This document shows, piece after piece, positions 1 through 7,925 of a stretch of 64,000 bases of DNA. Location: assembly GCA_029932855.1 (NCBI GenBank), contig JAOZPG010000010.1:19507-83506 (forward strand). The letters are read 5' to 3'. The number at the start of each line of letters is the position of its first letter. Position 1 is the first letter of the stretch. Both the position numbers and the translations under genes were made by a program. Origin of the DNA: Bacteroidales bacterium. GTDB lineage: Bacteria > Bacteroidota > Bacteroidia > Bacteroidales > VadinHA17. The notes under the pieces were generated by a model. It was not told the origin of the DNA, ran no database searches, and worked only from the letters and a program-made list of their open reading frames with translations.

Positions 1-119
1 AATTTATCATACTTTTGCAAGGTTTTATGCAAAAATAACGCAATTTTAAGGACTAAAATTTCTAATACTTTTGCAAGGTTTTATGCAAAAATAACGCAAT
101 TTTAAGGACTAGAATTTCT
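1..119. repeat. 56-bp tandem direct repeat, two copies
   Basis: Two copies with a 56-base period (about 1-56 and 57-112), plus the first bases of a third, differ at only a few positions near the unit boundary. Each unit holds TACTTTTG, a match to the Bacteroidota -7 promoter element TAnnTTTG, and a short inverted repeat (TTTTGCA ... TGCAAAA, 8-base loop). The array may continue left of the window. It lies just upstream of pcm, so the copies may be duplicated promoters; no clear -33 element was found. Confidence 0.8.
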
Positions 120-132
120 TTTTACAGTTATT

Positions 133-156
133 TTATCAACATTAAATTGTTGATAA
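133..156. repeat. Perfect 9-bp inverted repeat, TTATCAACA/TGTTGATAA
   Basis: TTATCAACA at 133-141 and its exact reverse complement at 148-156 flank a 6-base AT spacer, 16 bases before the pcm start. Each arm differs by one base from the E. coli DnaA box TTATCCACA. It could be an operator, an RNA hairpin in the pcm leader, or a DnaA-binding pair; the sequence alone does not decide. Confidence 0.6.
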
Positions 157-171
157 CCTGACTTTTAGCAT

Positions 172-834
172 ATGCTACAGGAAGATACATTCAGACATAA
201 AGGGTTAAGGAGAAAACTTGTTGACACTATCAGGAGGAAGGGTATTGATGATGAGGCTGTGCTGAAGGCAATATTAAAGATCCCCAGGCATTGTTTCATG
301 GACTCTGGCTTCATAGATTTTGCCTATAAAGACCAGGCATTTCCAATAGGTGAGGGTCAGACAATATCCCAGCCATATACAGTAGCATTTCAAACACGAC
401 TGCTTGATGTTAAGCCTCATTGCAAGGTGCTGGAGATTGGAACCGGCTCGGGTTACCAGGCCGCCGTACTGCTTGATCTTGGGGTAAGATTATTTACTAT
501 TGAAAGACACAGGAAGTTATATATAAAAACCCAGGCCCTGCTGAATGAAATGAATTATAAGGCCAGGTTTTTTTATGGAGACGGATATAAGGGAATACCC
601 GCATATGCTCCATTTGACAGAATATTAGTAACAGCTGCAGCACCGGAAATTCCGGACGATTTATTAAAACAGTTGAAGACAGGAGGGAAGATGGTTATGC
701 CCCGTGGAGGCTCTGTAAGCCAGGAGATGATTCTTATTGAGAAGACCGGGGATGATGAATATAAGGAGAGCAAGCATGGTTTATTTGTTTTTGTGCCAAT
801 GTTAAAAGGGACCAGCAATGGAAACAACAAATGA
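172..834 (+). CDS. pcm: Protein-L-isoaspartate O-methyltransferase
   Basis: This enzyme uses S-adenosylmethionine to methylate isoaspartyl residues in aged proteins, starting their repair in the cytoplasm. The 220-residue length is usual for the family. The substrate-loop motif GQTISQPYTVA lies at about residues 62-72 and the SAM-binding motif LEIGTGSGYQ at 87-96. The ATG at 172 is the only sensible start. The stop overlaps the next gene by 17 bases, so the two are probably co-transcribed and translationally coupled. Upstream lie tandem repeats and a palindrome that may control transcription. Confidence 0.95.
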   Translation: MLQEDTFRHKGLRRKLVDTIRRKGIDDEAVLKAILKIPRHCFMDSGFIDFAYKDQAFPIGEGQTISQPYTVAFQTRLLDVKPHCKVLEIGTGSGYQAAVLLDLGVRLFTIERHRKLYIKTQALLNEMNYKARFFYGDGYKGIPAYAPFDRILVTAAAPEIPDDLLKQLKTGGKMVMPRGGSVSQEMILIEKTGDDEYKESKHGLFVFVPMLKGTSNGNNK

Positions 835-1471
835 TATAATAGTTAAAGAATTCGTCTTTAATCCTTTCCAGGAGAATACCTACCTGGTATATGACAATAG
901 TGGTGAAGCAATTATTATAGATCCCGGACATTCAAGGAAGGGGGAAAGGGAAAAGCTTTCAGGCTATATTTCTGCCAATGGTCTTAAGCTGGCAGCCATG
1001 GTATTTAGTCATGGGCACCTCGATCATGTTTGGGGTGCAGCTTATATTAAGGAGAAGTACGGACTGTCTCCCCTCTGTCATACTGATGAGATTGATTTAT
1101 TGAAAGATGCAGTGGCACATGGAAAGATATTCGGGTTCGACGTGGATCAGCCACCCCTGCCGGCTGAGTACCTTGGTGAAGGTGACAGGGTGGAATTCGG
1201 GGGTTCTTCCCTGCAGGTGTTTCATGCTCCCGGTCATTCGCCCGGACATATTATCTTATACAGTGAATCCGGAAAATTTGTAATTACCGGTGATGTCTTG
1301 TTCAGGGGAAGCATCGGCAGGACAGACCTTCCGGGAGGCGATTACAATACACTGATAAAAAGCATACAAACAAAGATATTTAAGCTTCCGGATGATACTA
1401 TTGTTTATTCCGGTCACGGCCCCTCAACAACGGTTGGTAACGAAAGAAGAACTAATCCTTTTCTTTCATGA
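818..1471 (+). CDS. MBL-fold metallo-hydrolase, glyoxalase II-like
   Basis: This is a metallo-beta-lactamase-fold hydrolase of 217 residues. The metal-binding motif HGHLDH sits at residues 65-70, further ligands at His136/His140 (HAPGHSPGH) and Asp159 (TGDVLF), and a C-terminal SGHGP. This layout is typical of the glyoxalase II-like and thioesterase-like branch. The usual C-terminal glyoxalase II substrate domain is absent, so the substrate is unknown. The gene overlaps pcm by 17 bases and ends in a hairpin that may stop transcription before gcvP. Confidence 0.85.
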   Translation: METTNDIIVKEFVFNPFQENTYLVYDNSGEAIIIDPGHSRKGEREKLSGYISANGLKLAAMVFSHGHLDHVWGAAYIKEKYGLSPLCHTDEIDLLKDAVAHGKIFGFDVDQPPLPAEYLGEGDRVEFGGSSLQVFHAPGHSPGHIILYSESGKFVITGDVLFRGSIGRTDLPGGDYNTLIKSIQTKIFKLPDDTIVYSGHGPSTTVGNERRTNPFLS

Positions 1472-1500
1472 TTTTTTCGCACAGTTCTGTAAAAAATCAT
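1468..1500 (+). terminator. Hairpin after the MBL-fold hydrolase gene
   Basis: ATGATTTTTT (1468-1477) pairs perfectly with AAAAAATCAT (1491-1500), and an inner ACAG/CTGT stem extends the hairpin. It begins on the stop codon of the hydrolase gene. The U-rich run lies in the stem and no clear U-tract follows, so its role as a terminator is only probable. Confidence 0.45.
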
Positions 1501-1522
1501 ATTTAGAAAATTTTCCTTTGAT

Positions 1523-1530
1523 TACTTTTG
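1523..1530 (+). promoter_or_regulatory. -7 promoter element of gcvP
   Basis: TACTTTTG matches the Bacteroidota -7 consensus TAnnTTTG, 36 bases before the gcvP start. The -33 region is weak. There is no room here for a glycine riboswitch. Confidence 0.4.
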
Positions 1531-1566
1531 GCGACGAATAAGGATTAAAACTCAAAAATACAGGAT

Positions 1567-4467
1567 ATGGCTTTTGATATATTTGCTGACAGGCATATTG
1601 GTCCCAGGGAAGAGGAAATTCCCGGTATGCTTAAGAAGTGTGGTGTTTCCTCAATGGAGGAACTTATTGATAAAACAATTCCCGGATCTATAAGACCTGA
1701 TAAAGCTATGGAGATGGAAGAGGGGCTAAGCGAGTACGAGTACCTGGGTAAGATAAAGGAAATTGCTTCTTTGAATAAGATATACAAAACATATATAGGA
1801 CAGGGATATTATAATACTATTCTACCGGCTGTAATACTCAGGAATATACTTGAGAATCCTGCATGGTACACTCCCTATACACCTTACCAGGCAGAGTTGT
1901 CCCAGGGAAGGCTGGAAGCTTTATTGAATTTTCAGACTATGGTGGTGGATCTTACGGCCATGGAAGTGGCAAATGCTTCTTTACTTGATGAAGCCACAGC
2001 TGCTGCCGAGGCTATGTTGATGGCACACAGGTCAAGGCCCAGGGCTGCTGTTAAAGCCGGGGCAAACAGCTTTTTTATTGATTCTGCAGTTTTTTTACAA
2101 ACAATAGAGGTGGTGAAAACAAGGGCTGAAGCACTTGGCATAGATGTGCATGTAGGTTCTTATAATGAATTTGTGCCTGATGAAAGTTTTTTCGGGGTAC
2201 TGGTACAGTATCCAAACAGCAGGGGAAGTATAGAGGACTATAAAGCTTTTGCAGGGAAAGTACATGAAAAGGGAGCTCTTGTAGCAGTGGCGGCCGACCT
2301 GCTGAGCCTTGCACTCCTAAAGCCTCCCGGGGAATGGGGAGCAGATATGGTTATAGGATCCACCCAGAGATTTGGTATTCCTATGGGATATGGAGGACCT
2401 CATGCCGCTTATTTTGCGACATATGAAAAGTATAAAAGAAATATCCCGGGAAGGATAATAGGTGTTTCTGTGGACTCTCATAATAAGAAGGCTCTGCGCA
2501 TGGCACTGCAGACCAGGGAGCAACATATAAAAAGAGAAAGAGCTTCATCAAACATTTGTACTGCACAGGCCCTGCTTGCTGCAATGGCCGGCATGTATGC
2601 GGTTTATCACGGACCCGACGGCCTGAAAAGAATAGCCCGGCATATTAATGAAAAAACCATGATGCTGGCAGCTAAGCTTGAACAACTGGGTTATAAGCAG
2701 CTTAATAAAAACTATTTCGATACACTTCAAATAGTACTTCCGGCAGGAAGCTCTGTTGATAAACTTAAGGAAATAGCTCTCAGTAATGAGGTTAACCTGT
2801 ATTATAAAGATAAAAACAGCATTGGCATAAGTCTCGATGAGACAAGCAGTGATGAAGATGTAGAACTGCTGAGCTCTGTATTTGCAAGTCTTATCAATAA
2901 GGAAAAGCCTGAGAAAAAATCTTTTTCAGGTGGATATGCTTTCGACAATAGCTTCCTAAGGGAAAGTAGTTTTATGACGTCAGAGGTATTTAATTCTTAC
3001 AGGTCGGAAACCGAATTAATGAGGTATATAAAAATGCTGGAGAGCAAGGATGTGTCACTCATACATTCAATGATATCCCTTGGTTCATGCACCATGAAGC
3101 TGAATGCTGCCATTGAGATGCTTCCGCTTTCATGGCCCGAATTTGGGAATATTCATCCTTTTGTTCCTTACTCTCAGGCTGAAGGTTATCATAAACTGTT
3201 GGAAGAGCTGGAAGAGGACCTGAAGATAATTACAGGTTTTGATGCTGTTTCTTTTCAGCCCAATTCAGGGGCTGCAGGAGAATATGCAGGTCTTTCGGTG
3301 ATCCGGGCTTATCATAAGAGCAGGGGAGAGGATCACAGGAATATAGTACTGATACCCTCTTCTGCACATGGCACCAATCCCGCAAGCGGTGTGATGGCGG
3401 GATTGAAAGTGATAGTTGTGGATTGTGATGACAGGGGTAACATAGACCTTGGAAAGTTAAAAGAGCTGTCTGTGCTGCATAGAGACAATCTTGCCGCATT
3501 TATGGTTACCTACCCTTCAACACATGGCGTTTTTGAGGAAGATATTAAGGAGATGGTTGACATTGTTCATGAAAATGGCGGACAGATATATATGGATGGT
3601 GCAAATATGAATGCTCAGATAGGATATACCAATCCTGCTGTTATAGGTGCTGATGTTTGCCACCTGAACCTTCATAAAACATTTGCCATACCTCACGGAG
3701 GAGGAGGCCCGGGGATGGGACCAATAGCGGTTGCAAAACATCTGGCCGAATTTCTTCCCTCACATCCCCAGGTAGAAATCGGTGGGGAGAATGCTATCAG
3801 GGCACTTTCTGCCGGTCCCTGGGGAAGTGCAAGCATACTGCCTATCTCACATGCATATATCAAGCTGCTTGGAGGTAGCGGACTTACCAGGGCTACATCC
3901 ATGGCTATACTTAATGCAAATTACCTGTCTGCCTCTCTCAAGAAACATTATAAAATCCTGTACACCGGTAGTAAGGGTTTTGTAGGACATGAGATGATAG
4001 TTGATTGCAGACAGTTTAAGGCAGATAGCGGGATAACAGAACTCGATATTGCAAAAAGACTTATGGATTACGGTTTTCATGCACCTACTCTTTCTTTCCC
4101 GGTTCATGGTACACTTATGGTTGAGCCTACAGAAAGCGAATCATTGCAGGAGCTTGACCGCTTTGTAGAGGCTATGGACAGTATCTACGGGGAGATAATG
4201 GATATTGTTGAAAAGCGTGCAGATGCCAGGGATAATTTGCTGATGAATGCACCTCATACAGGCGAGCATGTTGTTGCTGATAACTGGGAACACAGCTATA
4301 GCCGCGAGAGGGCTGCTTATCCGCTTAGCTGGATACGGAAAAATAAATTCTGGCCTTCAATAGGGAGGATAGATGATGCATATGGCGACAGGAACCTGAT
4401 GTGTACATGCGATCCTGTTGAGAGTTATACTGAGAAGATAAAAGGAATAGGGAATCTAGATTCCTGA
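1567..4467 (+). CDS. gcvP: Glycine dehydrogenase (decarboxylating), P protein
   Basis: This is the PLP-dependent P protein of the glycine cleavage system. It decarboxylates glycine and passes the aminomethyl group to lipoyl-H protein. At 966 residues it is the full-length fused form, with both halves of the two-gene type in one chain. The PLP lysine lies in LNLHKTFAIPHGGGGPG (Lys704), followed by the family's glycine-rich loop. The T and H proteins are not in the window; an L protein candidate is encoded at 40760. A -7 promoter element lies 36 bases upstream. It converges with ddl, with only 2 bases between stops and a GGAATC/GATTCC palindrome at 4451-4464. Confidence 0.97.
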   Translation: MAFDIFADRHIGPREEEIPGMLKKCGVSSMEELIDKTIPGSIRPDKAMEMEEGLSEYEYLGKIKEIASLNKIYKTYIGQGYYNTILPAVILRNILENPAWYTPYTPYQAELSQGRLEALLNFQTMVVDLTAMEVANASLLDEATAAAEAMLMAHRSRPRAAVKAGANSFFIDSAVFLQTIEVVKTRAEALGIDVHVGSYNEFVPDESFFGVLVQYPNSRGSIEDYKAFAGKVHEKGALVAVAADLLSLALLKPPGEWGADMVIGSTQRFGIPMGYGGPHAAYFATYEKYKRNIPGRIIGVSVDSHNKKALRMALQTREQHIKRERASSNICTAQALLAAMAGMYAVYHGPDGLKRIARHINEKTMMLAAKLEQLGYKQLNKNYFDTLQIVLPAGSSVDKLKEIALSNEVNLYYKDKNSIGISLDETSSDEDVELLSSVFASLINKEKPEKKSFSGGYAFDNSFLRESSFMTSEVFNSYRSETELMRYIKMLESKDVSLIHSMISLGSCTMKLNAAIEMLPLSWPEFGNIHPFVPYSQAEGYHKLLEELEEDLKIITGFDAVSFQPNSGAAGEYAGLSVIRAYHKSRGEDHRNIVLIPSSAHGTNPASGVMAGLKVIVVDCDDRGNIDLGKLKELSVLHRDNLAAFMVTYPSTHGVFEEDIKEMVDIVHENGGQIYMDGANMNAQIGYTNPAVIGADVCHLNLHKTFAIPHGGGGPGMGPIAVAKHLAEFLPSHPQVEIGGENAIRALSAGPWGSASILPISHAYIKLLGGSGLTRATSMAILNANYLSASLKKHYKILYTGSKGFVGHEMIVDCRQFKADSGITELDIAKRLMDYGFHAPTLSFPVHGTLMVEPTESESLQELDRFVEAMDSIYGEIMDIVEKRADARDNLLMNAPHTGEHVVADNWEHSYSRERAAYPLSWIRKNKFWPSIGRIDDAYGDRNLMCTCDPVESYTEKIKGIGNLDS

Positions 4468-4469
4468 TA

Positions 4470-5459
4470 TCAGTCTTCCTGCTTTCTCCTGATAGCATCC
4501 TGTATGCTCAGGTCAAGGATGTCTTTCAGTTCATACCCGTAAGCTTTTACCTGTTTAGGTATTATGCTGTTCATACTCATTCCGGGGACTGTGTTTATCT
4601 CCAGGAAATAGGGAGTATTACCCGAAACAATGTAGTCTATCCTTACAATACCTTTACAATCGAGCTTATCATAGATAAGTGACGACAGTTCCCTGCTCCT
4701 AAGCTCAATTTCTTCCGGCAGCCTGGCAGGTGTTATCTCCAGGGCCTTGCCATCCGTGTACTTTGCCTCAAAATCGAAGAATTCATTTTTACTGACTATT
4801 TCCGTAAGAGGAAATATATGTTCTTCTTCTTTTGTTTTTATCAGGCCGCAGGATATTTCTGTACCCTCGATATATTTTTCCACTATAACCTCATTATCTT
4901 CGGAAAAAGCTCTTGTTATTGCTTCCTGCAGATTTTCTTTGCTGTTAAGCTTTGATATGCCAAAGCTCGATCCGCTGTTATTTGGCTTAACAAAATAAGG
5001 TGGCTGAATCTTTGATGTGAGTTCTTTAAGCCTGATCTTTTCATGTTTCCTGAACAGCCAGCTTTTAGCCATTGGTATATCAAACTCCCTGAGAAAGTTC
5101 TTGCAGGCCTGCTTGTTGAAGCTCAGGGCAGAACTAAATGCTCCTGAACTTGTATACGGAAGTCCTATAAGATCGAAATATGACTGCAGCTTTCCATCTT
5201 CTCCGGGTATGCCATGTATGGCCATTAATACACAGTCGAATCTAATGCTGGTATCATCGAGCATAAAGGAAAAATCATTCTTGTTAATGTCTATTTGCTT
5301 ATTGTCTGCAAGTGCCTTCCATTCTGCCCCCTTTATTTTTACAATATAAGCCTCATATTTATTTTTATCCAGGACCTTTAAGAGTTCTCCGGCACTCAGT
5401 ATTGAGATATCATGCTCCGAGGAGTTTCCTCCTGCTACGATTGCAATTTTCCGGGTCAT
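4470..5459 (-). CDS. ddl: D-alanine--D-alanine ligase
   Basis: This ATP-grasp ligase joins two D-alanines for the peptidoglycan stem peptide. The 329-residue length is usual. The N-terminal motif AGGNSSEHDISILS is the family's GGxSxEHxIS signature. The ATP-grasp region holds FVKPNNSGSSFGISK, and the C-terminal metal site reads FLEINTVPGMSMNSIIP. The start ATG overlaps the stop of the upstream gene meaB (ATGA), which implies a two-gene operon. In many Bacteroidota ddl lies with rluD and a PASTA gene; here those two are at 35-38 kb. Confidence 0.95.
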   Translation of the reverse strand: MTRKIAIVAGGNSSEHDISILSAGELLKVLDKNKYEAYIVKIKGAEWKALADNKQIDINKNDFSFMLDDTSIRFDCVLMAIHGIPGEDGKLQSYFDLIGLPYTSSGAFSSALSFNKQACKNFLREFDIPMAKSWLFRKHEKIRLKELTSKIQPPYFVKPNNSGSSFGISKLNSKENLQEAITRAFSEDNEVIVEKYIEGTEISCGLIKTKEEEHIFPLTEIVSKNEFFDFEAKYTDGKALEITPARLPEEIELRSRELSSLIYDKLDCKGIVRIDYIVSGNTPYFLEINTVPGMSMNSIIPKQVKAYGYELKDILDLSIQDAIRRKQED

Positions 5460-6577
5460 TTGTTTTTTGAATTGAGACTTTTATAATATATATCCAGGAT
5501 CTCTTGTGCCGCAGTAAAGGGACTGTATTTCCTGTTAATTACTTTTTGTTCCATGTCTTTTAGCATTTCCGCTATCTTAATATCCTGGTAAAAACTGTCT
5601 TTAAGCTTTTCTTCTATTGTCTGGTGCATCCATGACCTGGCCTGGGCATTCCTGTTTTTATCAAACCAGCCATTTCCCCTGGTGTGAACAATAAACTCCT
5701 GTATGACAGTCCATATCTCACTTATGCCTTTCCTGTCGTAAGCCGAGCAGCTTCTTGCAGTGGGGATCCAGCCATTTTCGTTTGGAGGGAATAAATGGAG
5801 AGCATTCTTAAAATCTGCCAGGGCTCTCTCAGCTCTTTTTTTGTTGTCTCCATCAGCCTTGGTAATAGCTATCATATCTGCCATTTCCATTATACCACGC
5901 TTTATTCCCTGCAGTTCGTCACCTGAGCCGGGGAGCATCAGGAGGAGGAAGAAATCTACCATAGAGTGAACAGTTACTTCCGACTGGCCTACCCCGACGG
6001 TCTCAATGAAAATAACATCATAACCGGCTGCCTCACACAGTATTATTGTTTCCCTGGTTTTGCTGGCCACACCCCCCAGGGAGCCCGCAGAAGGGGAGGG
6101 ACGTATAAAAACATTTTTATCCGCAGCCAGTTTCTCCATCCTGGTCTTATCACCCATAATGCTTCCTCCCGATCTTACACTACTTGGATCAATAGCCAGT
6201 ATGGCCAGTTTTTTCCCTGAAGAAGAAATTATGCTTCCCAGTTCTTCAATAAAAGTACTTTTACCAACCCCCGGAACACCTGTAATCCCTATTCTTATTG
6301 AGTTCCCGCTTTCAGGCAGGCAGCTGGTCACAATCTCGCGGCCCAGCTTGTTATGGTCTGCCCTGGAGCTTTCAACAATAGTAATGGCCTGGCTAAGTAA
6401 TACAGGATCGTGTTTTAATATCCCCCTGCTGTATTCCAATGATGATAACAATCGCTTTTTCTTTTTTCCACTAAGATTATAGGCGTCTTTGTTAAGCTGA
6501 CCTGAGGGTAATACCCCCGGCTTGAGATTAAGGGCACTTTCAGAACTTGTATTTTTCTCTTTTCTCTCCATATACAT
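5456..6577 (-). CDS. meaB: Methylmalonyl-CoA mutase-associated GTPase MeaB
   Basis: MeaB is a G3E-type P-loop GTPase that protects methylmalonyl-CoA mutase and controls loading of its B12 cofactor. The P-loop GITGVPGVGKST is at residues 97-108, followed by LAIDPSSVRSGGSIMGDK and a base-specificity motif ITKADGDN. The first 45 or so residues are a Lys/Ser-rich extension that looks disordered. A second ATG at residue 3 (6571) is an equally good start. The mutase is not in the window, but carboxylase subunits of the same propionate/methylmalonyl route are at 26.7-28.7 kb. It is followed by ddl with a 4-base overlap. Confidence 0.93.
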   Translation of the reverse strand: MYMERKEKNTSSESALNLKPGVLPSGQLNKDAYNLSGKKKKRLLSSLEYSRGILKHDPVLLSQAITIVESSRADHNKLGREIVTSCLPESGNSIRIGITGVPGVGKSTFIEELGSIISSSGKKLAILAIDPSSVRSGGSIMGDKTRMEKLAADKNVFIRPSPSAGSLGGVASKTRETIILCEAAGYDVIFIETVGVGQSEVTVHSMVDFFLLLMLPGSGDELQGIKRGIMEMADMIAITKADGDNKKRAERALADFKNALHLFPPNENGWIPTARSCSAYDRKGISEIWTVIQEFIVHTRGNGWFDKNRNAQARSWMHQTIEEKLKDSFYQDIKIAEMLKDMEQKVINRKYSPFTAAQEILDIYYKSLNSKNK

Positions 6578-6600
6578 TACGAAGGTAAGTCAAAAACTTT

Positions 6601-6634
6601 AAAAAAAAACGAGACTGTGTCTCAGTCTCGTTTT
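6601..6634 (-). terminator. Rho-independent terminator of the DUF1573 gene
   Basis: AAAACGAGACTG and CAGTCTCGTTTT form a perfect 12-bp stem with a 5-base loop. On the minus strand the hairpin runs into nine T residues. It lies 20 bases past the stop of the DUF1573 gene and separates it from meaB. Confidence 0.9.
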
Positions 6635-6653
6635 ATAAGCTTTTACATAGGGG

Positions 6654-7754
6654 TCAATCTGTTTTTGGAGCTTCAACTTCACCGGTGATCCTGAGTATTA
6701 CAGTTGATTGTTTAGGGTCGTTTGTAATAATGGTGATAGATTTGTTCTGACGGCCCACTCTTGACCCTGAACTAAAAATTGCTTTTACCGAACTGCTTTG
6801 TCCGGGCTTGATCACCTTTTCTTTTGGCGATACTGCAGTACATCCGCAGCTTGATTTTACTTTTCTTATCAAGAGGTCTGATTTGCCGGTATTTGTAAAG
6901 GTAAATTCATGCTCAACAGATGTTTTCTGTTGTATCATTCCAAAGTCAAACTGTTTTTCTTTGAACTCTATTTTTGCAGCATTTGCAAGCTCTTCATCAG
7001 ACATTTTACCAAAATCTTCTGTAAGGGTAGCTGAAATGGTAAGCATATTTTTTCTGTCCTTCACACCGTTAATAACAATATATGCCCTGTTAACAACAAA
7101 GCCCCAGTCATTAAGCATGTCTGAGTTATAAATACCGCTGATATTTCCTTTCTGACCTGCTTTTAACAGCTGGGGTGTAACAGTAAGTTTAATATGCGCA
7201 GGAACATTGTCAAATGCTATTTCAAGATCTTTATCCGTGGTGTTTATGATCTTTACTTCAGCTTTTTTTGTTTGGCCTTTAATTACTTTAACAAAAGCCA
7301 TATGATTGGTATTCATACGTAAATCGCCCAGCGTATAAGGATAATCATCTTCTATGGTCCTGGGCTTTGGAATAACATTCCCGGTAATTTTTAGAACCAC
7401 AACTTTCTTGTCGGCATTTGAATAGACTGAAATCGTTTTATTGAACTTGTTTGGCCTGTTTTTGGGATTAAAGGCTACTTTGATCAGCCCTTTCCCTCCC
7501 GGAGGAACAGGCTCTTTTGTCCAGCTTGGGGAAGTGCATCCGCATGAAGCCGTAACTCTTTGTATTATAAGTGCTTCACCACCTGTATTGGTAAATGCAA
7601 AATTGTGAGTTGCAAGTCCTGCCTCTTCCTTAATATTTCCAAAATCGTATTTCTCATTCTCAAATGAAATGCTGGCAGCTTTTTGCTGGGCATTTAGTTG
7701 AAAACCAGCTAAGAGTATCAGTGAAGTTAATAGTGATCGTGATAATAAATTCAT
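6654..7754 (-). CDS. DUF1573 protein with two repeats, exported
   Basis: The 366-residue protein starts with a signal peptide (hydrophobic residues 5-20, cut near NAQQ) and holds two DUF1573 modules, each with the family motif SCGCT (Cys71 and Cys303 begin the CGC). These modules have an immunoglobulin-like beta fold and occur widely in exported Bacteroidota proteins; their role is unknown. The region between them may be a further beta domain. The gene stands alone: a strong terminator follows, and a divergent 171-base intergenic region precedes it. Confidence 0.85.
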   Translation of the reverse strand: MNLLSRSLLTSLILLAGFQLNAQQKAASISFENEKYDFGNIKEEAGLATHNFAFTNTGGEALIIQRVTASCGCTSPSWTKEPVPPGGKGLIKVAFNPKNRPNKFNKTISVYSNADKKVVVLKITGNVIPKPRTIEDDYPYTLGDLRMNTNHMAFVKVIKGQTKKAEVKIINTTDKDLEIAFDNVPAHIKLTVTPQLLKAGQKGNISGIYNSDMLNDWGFVVNRAYIVINGVKDRKNMLTISATLTEDFGKMSDEELANAAKIEFKEKQFDFGMIQQKTSVEHEFTFTNTGKSDLLIRKVKSSCGCTAVSPKEKVIKPGQSSSVKAIFSSGSRVGRQNKSITIITNDPKQSTVILRITGEVEAPKTD

Positions 7755-7892
7755 AAGCTTAAATTTTAAGTATTGAGTTTAAAATTAGTATTTATACATA
7801 ACTATTCAGACATGCATAGTAAATAACGAACTAAAATTAATAAAGTTTCCTCTGTAAAGTATATTTTTTACACAGATTTAACATACATTATG

Positions 7893-7900
7893 TAGTTTTG
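7893..7900 (+). promoter_or_regulatory. -7 promoter element of the TolB-like gene
   Basis: TAGTTTTG matches TAnnTTTG, 26 bases before the start at 7926. No exact TTG was found at the -33 position (TTTTTTA about 22 bases upstream), so the call rests on the -7 element. Confidence 0.4.
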
Positions 7901-7925
7901 CTACAAGAACAGTATTTCTTTTATT

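Noticed and set aside
1-119. CRISPR array
   Set aside because: The copies are contiguous 56-bp repeats without spacers, and no cas gene is near.
1-171. Replication origin
   Set aside because: Two DnaA-like 9-mers and AT-rich repeats are suggestive, but no dnaA, dnaN or parAB genes lie nearby and gene direction does not change here in the way expected at an origin.
1472-1566. Glycine riboswitch upstream of gcvP
   Set aside because: Only 95 bases lie between the hydrolase stop and the gcvP start, much of it a perfect hairpin; no glycine aptamer fits.
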